Shown piece after piece: positions 34,457 through 46,000 of a stretch of 55,078 nt of DNA; the stretch's first letter is position 1; each line of letters starts with the position of its first letter. This DNA is from Cochliopodium minus (taxonomy: Eukaryota > Discosea > Himatismenida > Cochliopodiidae): the NCBI GenBank assembly GCA_024220525.1, contig JAMYWO010000049.1:131854-186931 (forward strand), read 5' to 3'. The translations under genes were made by a program, and so were the position numbers. The notes under the pieces were generated by a model. The model searched no databases, was not told the DNA's origin, and saw nothing but the letters and a program-made list of their open reading frames with translations.

Positions 34457-35742
34457 TTAGAAAATGTAAATTCTATCAAAATGTTTTAAATTTAAATCAA
34501 AAAAAGTTTCATCATCAACCAACATTCTACCCCCAAAAACAAATTGAAGGTTTTCAAATCCAGTTTTTATTTCTAACATTCTTCTAAAATCAGAAATTGT
34601 TTCTTGTTCACTCACTATCCTTGCGGTAGTCATCCCATTAGAAGAAAAAAATATTTTGACAGTCAACTTGGAATATAAAACAATTTTTTTTTTAAAAAAA
34701 ATAACAAAGTAAAATATTTGAGTTACAATTTTGTTTTGTATTTTTGGCAATAAATTTTGATTTCCTGTCAAAACTGAAAATTTATTTATCCACAACTAGA
34801 AATTTATTAGTGTAAGAAAATTATTTGTAAAAATAATTTATTTTTACTTTTTTGTACTTTTCTAAGAAATATTTTTCTCTTTCCTAAAATAATCAATAAC
34901 GTTAATAAAAGAAAATTTTTATTTAAAATTTTTACATCTCTCCTTTCAACATCATAATCAAAAATAAAAGAAATAAGAATTTTAAAAATTATAAATTTTG
35001 GTAATCGAATGAATTTCTTTGAGGAAAGGATAAAAGAGGAGAAGTGGTTACTAAATGTGAGAAGAGGAAACATTTTTTCAATAAATTCATGACGTGAAAA
35101 CTCTGTCTCTAACTCTTTAATGTATCCTCCCTTCAAAGTTTTTCTGACCAATTCTACAAATTGAAAGGGTTGTTCAATGAAAATTTTAGTTGTAGAAATG
35201 TTGTTTGGGTACTCTATTTCATTGTTGTACACAGGAATTGGGTAATAAAAATCATCAATTATTTCATAAATGAGATCACAAACGGTTTCTTTTTTTATTT
35301 TTTCAATTTCTTGTTTAAAAAATTGAGTAAATTTTCAAAAAGGTTCTTTTTAAATTTAAAATTTACTATGGAGATATCCATTTTTGGAAATATTTGGATG
35401 GAATATCAGTGTTTTGCATATAGCTCTTGGATTAACTGATGGATAATTTTCATCTATTATGATGTTGAATGTGAATGATCCTCCTGCCCATGTTCCATAG
35501 AGAGGATTTATCTTGATATCGAATGAAAATAAATTTTCATCATTTGGTAATTCAAATTCCAATTCTCTGTGATTCAATTTTTTTAAATGTTCCACAATTA
35601 ACCTCTTGGCTCTTCCATCCTNTGGTAATTCAAATTCCAATTCTCTGTGATTCAATTTTTTTAAATGTTCCACAATTAACCTCTTGGCTCTTCCATCCTC
35701 TTCATTTTTTATTTCTTTTATTTCTTTTCCATCACACAACAT
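34457..35742 (-). CDS. UBC12-like E2 without catalytic Cys, fused to a ubiquitin-like domain
   Basis: Exons from 35742 down: 35367-35742 (containing the join and 77-bp duplication), 34936-35309, 34727-34795, 34457-34666. Without the duplication the product is 316 residues. The E2 part (about 15-165) follows UBC12/UBE2M: FSFDIKINPLYGTWAGGSFT, YPSVNPRAICKTLIFHPNIS, and late FVELVRKTLKGGYI, matching the RSMRGGYIG end of UBC12. After HPNISKNGYLH a His stands where the active-site Cys should be. Next comes an F-box-like stretch (FIRLPKFIIFKILISFIFDY). The last exon is a ubiquitin-like fold: LTVKIFFSSNGMTTARIVSE, FENLQFVFGGRMLVDDETFF, RIYIF. No GG terminus. Phases agree at all junctions, though the donor at 34935 was chosen because it keeps the frame open. 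Confidence 0.72.
35545..35699. repeat. 77-bp direct duplication around a single N
   Basis: 35545-35621 and 35623-35699 are identical 77-mers separated by the N at 35622. A third identical copy follows the N at 3343. An exact 77-base overlap is what contigs from a k=77 de Bruijn graph share at their ends. The duplication adds 78 bases and so leaves the E2-like frame open by chance. Confidence 0.9.
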
Positions 35743-35898
35743 CTTTTAAGATAAATATTAGTAAATTGATTTTTTGAATTGGTAGTTTGTGAGTGAGAGC
35801 GTAATTAAAAAATGAAACAATATTTTGAAAACTGAAATATGAAAAATAAAATATAAAAAAAAAAATGATTGAATGAATTTAATTAAAATAAAAAGAGA
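35743..35898. promoter_or_regulatory. short divergent promoter
   Basis: 156 bp separate the start codons of the E2-like gene (-) and the Lys-rich protein gene (+). No element recognised. Confidence 0.35.
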
Positions 35899-36992
35899 AT
35901 GGAAGAATTATATCTTCCACATGATGGTATTTATGTTTTGAAGGAAGGGGAATCATTAGAAAATGTTGATGCAAATATAATTTTTATACCAAGAATCCTC
36001 CCACCTGAAAAGAACGAGAAAGAAGAAAAGAAAAAGAAGAGAAAAGAAAAGAAGAAAAAGACAGCAAGAAAGAAATTGACAAAAGAATCAATAGAAAGTA
36101 TATTAAATGTCGAAGAAAATTTGATTAATGGAGAGAAACATTTAGAATTAAGCGAAAATGCGAAACATTGGGCAAAAGAAATGGGAGAAGGAGGTAAATT
36201 TAAAAATGAGAATAAATAAAAATTCAAAAAAAAAATTCATAAAAAGGAAAACAAATCATATTCTCGATGCTATCTGATATTATATTCAACAAAATACCAT
36301 TAAAAGATGGTAGTAATGGTATCACTTTGAAAAGAAAAGTTTTCATGTCAGATATTTCTCCTTTTTTGGTTCATTTTATGCCAGAGATCAGAAGGACAAT
36401 GATTTGGGATACAACTACAAGAGATTATCCACATACAGGAAAGGAATATTATCATATTGTATGGGAGATTAAAGATATTGGTTCATTGATGGAGAATTTA
36501 TTCAATACTTTCAAGTTATTAAAAGTTCCAACTTTGATTTTGTGGGTGCACCATCCATTTCAACAAAGAAGAATGAAAAGATACGAGGACCCAGAATCAA
36601 ACAAAGAGGTATCTTTTTTTTATGGAGAAGAGGAGGATAGAGAAACAGAGATAAGGAATTATTGCCAGAATACTTTCAAAACTGATACATGCAAAACAAA
36701 AGAAGTTGAGATGATTGTTGGCATTGTGCCAAAAGGAAGAAAACAACCTTGTAATTTCACAGTTTCTTTTACGAGAAATTGGCAAGCAAAGGATGGAAGT
36801 TTTTTGGGAGGGATTTTCAAGTTTCGTTACTTTCACGAAGTGTTTGAGAGTGGAATGTTGAAAGGAGATCGGGCAAACAGTGATACAAAAGATAGAAGAG
36901 TGATGGAGGAAACAAAAGATAAGCTATCAAAAAAAAGGAAAAATGAGAAAAATGAAGAAATTAAAAAAAAAAAAAAAGATTTGAAGAAATAA
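35899..36992 (+). CDS. Lys-rich protein of unknown function
   Basis: Two exons (35899-36193, 36247-36992) in phase, 346 residues. The first exon starts MEELYLPHDGIYVLKEGESL and has a Lys/Glu/Arg block (EKEEKKKKRKEKKKKTARKK). The second has a folded-looking core (KVFMSDISPFLVHFMPEIRR, TGKEYYHIVWEIKDIGSLME, VPTLILWVHHPFQQRRMKRY, CNFTVSFTRNWQAKDGSFLG) and ends in another poly-Lys tail. The basic ends suggest nuclear or nucleic-acid association. No family recognised. It sits between the divergent E2-like gene and the convergent USP-Ulp1 gene. Confidence 0.7.
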
Positions 36993-37026
36993 AAAAAAAT
37001 TATGAATAAAAAAAAATTTTTCAACT

Positions 37027-40000
37027 TTAGAAGAACTTATTCAAGATAAGGTATGCAAGTTTCATACGAAATTTAGGAATGTCTTCTTGGGTAAAGGATG
37101 TCTTTTGATTATGAGATAAAAACAAAGCATAGAGAATACAAAAAACTCCACAATCCTCCCCATTTTTTTGTTTTGGAATTGATTTTTCATACACTTGTTT
37201 CCATTTTGAATTAAAGGAGGTTTCTGGAAATGAATCATCAATTAATTTAAGATCTTTGTATTTTTTAAACAAATAGTTTTGAATTCTCATGAAGCAAGTT
37301 TGATTTGTTCCACCCAAAGAATCGTAGTAAGTAATGATCTCCTTCTCTAATGAAATTTTTACCAAACACCAGTGATTAGGAAGATGAATTGGAATGAATA
37401 TAGTTTTTTTTTCAAGAAAAACATCGTTTTTGATGTAGTTTTTTACTTTTTCATATCCATCCTTACTTAATTGAGAGTAAAAAAAAGAATCCCTGAAAAA
37501 AGTTTTTGGTAGATTCTCATCAGATCGAAATCGAATATTGAATAGAGCCATACAAAAATTTATAATCTAAAATTTGAATCAAAAATCAATTAAATTATTT
37601 AATTTTTATTTGAAGAAAATTTACCTCATCATTCAACCAAGTAGTGTGATACAAGTCCAATCTTCCAATTAATCTTTTCATGGAAATTTTATCCACTACG
37701 GAACCTTGTAAGACAACTAATGTCTGATTTTCATTTCCATTATAAACAAGATCAAGCAAATGCTCGATTTCATCTTTTTCCAAGAGAATGCTAACCAGTT
37801 GGTCAAAAGTACCAAAATGTTGGGGATCATTAACAAATAAAGGATCGATGAAAGGGCTATTTACATCAACATTCTTATCTTCTGCGAGATTCAATCCTTT
37901 ATATGAGTGATCGAAAGAAATTTCAGATCTATTGATTTTTGGAGGAACTAGAGAAGAAGAGTTTTTAGATTTTTTATTTGAAGGAAGATCAGATTTTTGA
38001 TTTTTTGTTGATGAGATTTTGATTTTTCCCTTTTTTGGAGCAGATATTTTAAGAGAAGATCTTTTTATTGGTTTGGATTTTATTTTTTTTTGATCAAAAA
38101 TTCTTGTTTTGAGCAAATTGGTTTCGGAAGAAGAAATATTAATTTCTTTTCTTTCTAGTTCTTCTCTCTGATAAAATGTTAAATGAGGAAAGGAATTTTG
38201 AAAGTTATCAGATATTTTTTCGTCAAAAAAATATCTTCCGTTTCTCTCTGCAAAATAATTTCCTTAAAAGTGTTATATTAAAAAGAATTTAAATAATTCA
38301 TCAAAAATTTACCATGGCTGGAATAAATGGAAGAAATTAAAACGAAATTTACTTCGTTTTTATTTATAGGATCATTAAAACTGATCTGTTTTGGTAGATC
38401 AACTCTTAATTTCTCATTTGGGGAAGAATGAGAATTTGGAAAATGAAAAGTTAATATTTTTGGGAGGGATGTGATAGTAGAAGATTTTGTAAATTCTTGT
38501 GTGCTTTGACATGTTTCACAAAATGTGTTTACTTTTTCTTTTATGTTGAAATAATTGAAGAGGAGTTCTTTCAAAGATTTTAAGGAGTTTCCGGATTTGT
38601 TTTGAAAAGATAAGAAAAATTTTGAATTTCCATAGGAATGTTCGTTAGCACATTTTAAACAACAATATTGTTCTAAAAATTGAATTTGAAAAGAATCTTC
38701 AATCAAAGAATTAGAAAGAAAATTCATCTCTCGGCATAAGTTTTGTATGATGAATTTGAAAACATCAACCGGAAGATGCTCTTGTTGATCTTTGAAAGAT
38801 TTAGAGATGAGATGGTGGAGATATCTTGGAGAAATTATAGGTAATCTACTATTAATATTTGTATAAAGTTGTACAATTTTTGCAATAGATGATAAAAAGG
38901 GAAAATCAAAAGTATATTCTTTTTCATTAAAAAATCTGACCAAGTCTTCAAAAGAAAAAAAAGATTGGATCAAACTTGATAAGAAAGAACTAGCTCCAAA
39001 ATTAAGCACTCCCACATGATTTTTTTTGATTAAACCAATGTCATAGCCAATTTGAATTCTTTCATATTTTTCTTTGATTGGCAAAGTAAAGCAATTGACA
39101 TCAATTATGTTTTCATTATGAAATTCCAAATTCTTGTTGTTGTTTTTTGTATTGTAATGCATATTTCTATCCAACTTGAAGAAATGAAATTGATTGTCAA
39201 GAAAGCTCGCTAACCAATTCAAATAGAATGGATATCTTGATGTCTGAGATTTTACCATCTCAATTGGATTTTCTTCTTTTTTAATTTTGGACAAAGGAGA
39301 TGGAGAAGCTTGGAAAAGATTTGTTTTGTTTTCAATCTGTTCCAACAATTCTTTTTTTTCTTTTGACATATTCTCTTTTTGAGCAATGGTGAATGGGATT
39401 TTTTGTTCTATTTTTTGATGAAAATCATGAATACTCACCAGAAATTCAAAACCTTGAACTTCCATTATTTTAAATGTTAAAACTTTATCTCCAATTCCTC
39501 CAGGACCATTAGTTTTACCCCAAGCAGCTAACTGATCGTAGTGATTGTGTTCTTGCATCTCAAGTGAAAAAATCTTAATTCCATCTAATGTAAATTGTAA
39601 ATAACTATTTTAAAATTTTCAAATTAGATTTAGATTAACCTTTAAAAATTATCAGAATTAATGTTCCATGATCTATCATAAAATGAACATAGATGGAACC
39701 AAGTTTTTCTTCCAAGGCTCTCCATGTTTTCCCCCAAAAGATTGAATAAAAATAGTGAAAAGGAATATTTTCTTTTTCACTAAAGTTTCCACCAGTAGTT
39801 TTCTTCCATTCAGATCCATTGAATCCAAAACTGATTGTATCAAGCATCACTTTTATCTTTAATGCTATTTTTTTTGCAATCAAACAATATTTGAATAAAT
39901 CATTTTTTTGTTCTTTTGTATTGTTTTTTTCGATAGTTTCAATCAAATTTTTGAAAATTCCCTTGTCATATGGATTTTTGAATCTTTCAAAATTCATTTT

Positions 40001-43000
40001 ATAATTAGGATTCAACACCAAGATCAGTTCATAAATTTCAAGTCTATTATTATTGATTAATGAGATAATTTGTCCATCAAAGTTTGAGTATTGTGTTCTA
40101 CCCTTCAGTCCTGGTACTTGAATGATCGAGTAATCATCGTATAAGAGAACTTCAAAATGTAGAATAACCAAAGAGAAAAAATTTTTTTTGAATGGAGAAT
40201 CGATTGTTTTATGACTTTCAAAAAAATCATCCAAAAATTCAGGGAAATCAAAAATATAATCTATTGCATGTTCTCTATTTGCAACAACAATTTTTATTTT
40301 CCCATCTTCTAGACTAAAAAAAAATTATAAAAAAATTTCTATAAATATTCAATTTATACCCTGCTTTCACTCGATCTTTTCCAAAAATTTTATCCAAGAT
40401 TTTATTGAAAAAGTCCATATTTAATGTATTTCCTTTCATTTCTTTCGATAATCTTGCTAAAGGTTTGATCATTCTTACAAAAACAGTTCTTTCTAAATGG
40501 ATACAGTCAATACATAGTTGGGTTACATCCAGATTTCCTTCAACATAATTGAACAACTCCGGATGTGGTTCATGCTATTAAAAAAAAAATAGATTACAAA
40601 TCTAAATTTATTGAAATCATTTTCTTACAGCTCCAAAGTTTTGAATAACATTGTAACATTTTCTGCAACACTTTTTATTTTCTTGGTCATCCACAAAATT
40701 GAGTTTTCCTATGCATTTGGGATTAGTACAAGCAACTTCAACAGGGCAAACGAAGCAACTTGAAAGTTTTTTGTTTTTTCCATCTCTTGTTGTTTGAAAG
40801 CCTTCTTCGACCTTTACTTGAACGCTTTTTTCGCTTGCAACAACAATTTTGTAATTTCTTTTCTTTACTACTCCCCATAAAGCTTTCAGATCAAGAACCA
40901 ATAAAAAATGAAGGATCCTCATGTACTCTGCAAATTTGATAGCTCCAATTTTCAAAAAATAAATAATCATTGCAATCATAATCTTAATTATTGAATCTTC
41001 AGTCCATCTTCCCAATCCACCTTGAAGGAGAGAAGAAACAATCCTCTTTATTAATCCTTTTCTTTTTGATACTTTAAATAAAAGTAAATCAATAAGTAAA
41101 CATTTTCCATAATCTTGTGATATTAAATTATTTTATGAATCTAAAGAAATTTTTCAATAAACACATCAAACAAAAACATAGAAAAGAATAAGAATAAAAC
41201 AAAAATAAAATTTTCTTTCCAATAAAGAAATTCATCTTAAAAAATTAATAAAAAATGTTTCATATTGTTTTTTAGAAAATAATTTTTAATTTTAAAGATT
41301 TTTAATTTCAATTTCACATTAGGAATCAATTCTAACTCATTTTCATAAGGGGATAAAATAAATCTTTCATCTCTTAATTTGAGATAAATATTATAATTTA
41401 CAATTGATAATTACATAAAGTGTATGGTGATTTTCAACAAATATACAAATTATTTTTCCTTTTGTTACTTGATGTGTTATAAAAAATCTTGAAATTTGGA
41501 AATAAGATTTTTTGTTAAAATTTCACAAATCCCAACAACATACACTATTTTTAATTATATTAATTATCATTTTGATTCTTTTATGTTGAGAAAATTTTAT
41601 TAAAAACTTTTATTCTTCTCAATTAATTTGCAAATAATGCAATTAGAATTTTATCATTTTATGGAAAGGAAAATTTTGAATTTATTTTTTTTTTGAAAAT
41701 CTTACTCACTTTGAAAGTACCTGGTACAAATTTGGTTTTCCCAGCTAAATCGAAATTCCCCACACAATATAATTTCTCTATTTCTCCTTCATCATCTGAA
41801 TTGTCAACTTCCAGGGCTTGTAGTAAACATAGATAAAAAACATGATAAACCCATCCTTCAGGATCTACCATGGAAATCTCTTTGTTTGATCTTAAATTAA
41901 AAACATTGGAAAAGCTATTTTTGGCAAAAATGATTCCTGCATTTCTCGTTCCAATCGAAGGTAAAACAGACTTAACATGTTGGTCTACAAGCAAAGCTTT
42001 GTAACTCTTGTTTGTGATATTTGAGCCAATAGAAACTATAAAAGAATTTTTGCATTTTTTTTGGATTTGATCTAATTCCAAAACTTGATTCAAAAATGCA
42101 ACATAGTTTTTAACATAGATGGAATCTATTTGATGTGAAAAAAAAGGCTTGGTAAGAAGAACCATGACCAAAACTTCAATATCAATTTTGTTAATTTTTG
42201 CTAGGTGCATGGTTTGGGAACATACTCGGTTGATAACATCATCTTTTCTATGATCGATCATCGATGATTTAAATTTGCTCGATTCTTCTTCCCAAATCTT
42301 GTTTTTTTTTATCCTAGGATTATCTACCAATTCAAGAACACCTAAAAATAAGAAATTTGTATTAATAAATATTTATAGAGCAAACATTAAATCAATTTCA
42401 TGAAATTAAAAGGAAAAATAAAGTAATTATCTTTTCATTATAGTTAGGTTATTAGGGGCATAAAGAGCATCCCAAATTTATTTTATTGTAAAATCATTTG
42501 AATGCATTTAAAAGATAAAGTGATTCAATTAAACAATATTCACCATGATTACAAGCATAATACTTGAAATGATCTGATAATACAGAACCCAAAATTTTGG
42601 TATTAATTTCCAAGATTTTGAAATATTGTTAAATAAAATCCTAATTTGAATTTGGTTTTAGTTATAAAAATTTTTGTGAATTTACTTCTCCATAACGAAA
42701 TTGGGCTGTATCCAGGAGAACCAATTTCATCAATATATTTCATATAGTTTTTAGCATATGAAGTTTTCCAAAAAAAATGTGAAGGCTCATTTCTTAAAGC
42801 ATAAACCAAAAAATGAATTGTTCCTAGTTTTACGACTCCTTCTTTGAACAATGCACCAAACGTGATTGTACCTTTTGTTCTCAAATCATAATAGAAAACA
42901 TGAGTTTCATTGGGATGAGCTTTGCAAGGTAGCTTCCTTAAATTGGGAATATAAAACCATGATCTAGAGTTGTCAAATTTTGGATCGAAATTATTGGATA

Positions 43001-46000
43001 CTTGTGTCAGGAGATTGTCCTCTTTGTTAGTCGAAAATGAATGACTAAAGGTTACAGTTCGAGCTATATCCTTTAAATAAAATGTGAAAAAATACATCAG
43101 GAAATTAAAAAAAAAAAAATTACAATTGTTTCATTAAAAGGAACTTTTGTTTGCACCTAAAAAATTATTGATAAAAAAAAAAGAAATTTGAAATGAAATT
43201 TACATTTTCTTCATTTGATTCCCTATTAATTCCATTATTCTCTTTCAAATTATTTGTTTTAAGTTCTAAATTTTCTAAAGATATCTCGCAAATGTAATCC
43301 AGTGCAACTTCATACTTACTTTCAAAAAATTCCGATCGTTGTTTCTCACTCTCAAGCTCTGACTTCAAAGTTTTGATTTCTTCATACATCTCTTTTAAAG
43401 TTTTCATGGGAGAATTTGCTTCATTTTCTATTCTTTCTTCTACATTTTGCTCATCTAAAAAATCAAAAAATTTCTTATTTTAGGATTAATAAAAATTACT
43501 TATTTCCTGTTCTTCACTTTCTATTCCAACATTATTATATGAATAATCAGAATCCTCCATATCTTCGAAATTTATTTTGTTTGTGTCTTTCGGAAATTTT
43601 TCTGAAATTATGTTCATCAATTCAATCTCTATCGAAGTGAGGCCTTGAATTCTTTAAAAAATAAAATTATTTAAAATAATCAAATTTAAACATTTACTTC
43701 CATTCTTCACCTAACTTTTCAAGCAAGTTCACCAAAATTCCCTCATCCACTTTAATATCGCAACCAATTTTTTCATCCCGAAAATTGATTTTGAAAGGAA
43801 AAAATTCTTCCCTAATTTTCAGATGAAAGAAGATAATCATTCTATCATCAGTAATCTCTTTATCTATATTCAATTCAATTTGATTGAGAGAAGAATACGT
43901 CCCAAGATATTCGCATTTTCCTAAATATATAACTTCTCTTTGCAAAAGATCTTTTTGATGTATTAAAAGATTCTTTTCTTGTTCTAAGTTGGAGATTTTA
44001 TTCTTAATTAGCAACATTTCTATTTGATAAAAAAAAAAATAAGAAATTTTTCAATTTTTTTTTTTCAAAAAAAAAAAACCATTTTCTTTTTTGGAATCCA
44101 TCTTTATGTCTTCAAAATTCAATTTTCTTTGAGTAGATTGAAATTGTGATGGTCTATTGAACGAATCATCAAAGTCATACCCCATTCTTGAGACAACTTT
44201 CTTGGCTAGATTGATTTCCAAATTGTTAAACAAAGAAAAAAGAATTGAATAAAATCTCTCTATTGGCTCAATTCTTTGATATTAAAAAAGAATTTTCAAA
44301 ATATTAAAAAAATTTGAAATTCATACATCAATTCTTTTGAAATTTTTTGCCAGAACTGTCTATCCACTTTCAGATCATGTCCCGTAAAAAGAATTAGCTT
44401 ATTAATTTTGGGAACAAATTTTGCAAACTGCTTATTTCCACCTGTATCCCTTTCTATCAACAAAAACTCAAATTTATGAAACTGATCAAAATTAGGTAAT
44501 TCATCAGTACTGACATTAAGAAAAGATATTTTGAGTTTTGTTTCTGGATCATAAATTGGTAAAATCTGAGAGAGATGATGGTCGATAGCTGTTAATGAGG
44601 AAGATTTCTTCTTGTACAACAATAAATAGACTTGTTTTGTGGCAAGAGAGTAGTTCCCTTTGAAATCATAATTGGAAACTTTATCAAAATCGATTTTCTT
44701 CCATTTTTCTTCGTGATTGATAACACTTTCATAATGTCCTTTTTAAAAAATTTATCATCTAGTTATTTTTTTTATGAATAAAAGTTACCTCTCCCCAAAT
44801 CTCCAGAATGACAAACAAAACTGTCAAGATAATATTCACTCGTTTCAGCTAAACTTTTGATTTTTAAGTCTAAGGGGAATTGGGCTTCTTTTTCAATTTT
44901 TTTGAGATTGTTGTCAAACCTCTTTACATGAAATATAAGGTTTTCAGGTAGATCCAAGAGAAATGATCTCTTGATATGAATTTTTCCACAATTATTATTA
45001 CCACATCCCCATTCTGAAATTTCCTCTGATGTGTTAAAATGATCAAGAAAATTCTGAATAGAAAAATCTACACCATTCTTGAATTCAAGTGTAAACATTT
45101 TGGATGGATCACCAGCGAGTGATTTTATATTATCATCACAATAAATTGCATTTAAATTGTTTATAGAGATAAAATTTTGAGTTGTGTCTGGTAAATAATC
45201 CAGAAGAATGTTAAGGGCCTCTTGGCAATCCTCTTGATCATTTATCTTTAAATCTCTAGCACTCGGAATTTGAAAAAAGCTTTTGAAAACTTTTTCCCAA
45301 TCACATTTTCCTTTAAAAAAAGCTGAGAGATACCCAAAAAATCCATCATTTTCTTCTAATGTGATTTGTTCTTTAACTGAACTTATCCTCATCAAAATTT
45401 GTATTGCAGCTCCAAGAAAACAAGAATTTCCAACGTTTTTGAGTGCTATGGGCCCTTCTGTAATCAATTTAAAAAAAATTTTAATAAAATTGATTTTTCT
45501 TCATAAGCAAACTAATTTTTAAAATATTATTTTAAGACACTTTTGAAATTTTGTTGGACTGATGAAAATAAACATACAAAGATTGAAGAATATACATATT
45601 CCCCTTTTTTAAAATTCATTAATTCAATTGAATACTGTTCATCTGTATTGAAAATTTTTTTGTGAGAATTTAATCTGCGCCATATAATTTAGATCAATTT
45701 TTATATCTCAACAAAATATAATTGATCAATGAGATCCAAATATCTTATTATCATTTGTATATATTGATTAATGTTGATCCAATTAACAATCATTTTTACC
45801 AACAAATTTTCATTAAGCTAATTAAGTTATTGCTTTAGATGAAGAATAATTTGTATTAGAAAAAGAAAAGAAACTAAAAATATGTTCAAAAAACACTTCA
45901 ACTATTTGAATATTTGCAGATATTTATGTAAGAGATTATTGTGAATAATTGAATATTCCACTAATGGAGATGAAGATATGGGTATCCATCTGGATCAACA

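Noticed and set aside
35356-35742. Genuine tandem repeat of about 26 residues in the E2-like protein
   Set aside because: The repeat flanks an N and is exactly 77 bp, the signature of an assembly overlap. E2 folds have no such repeat.
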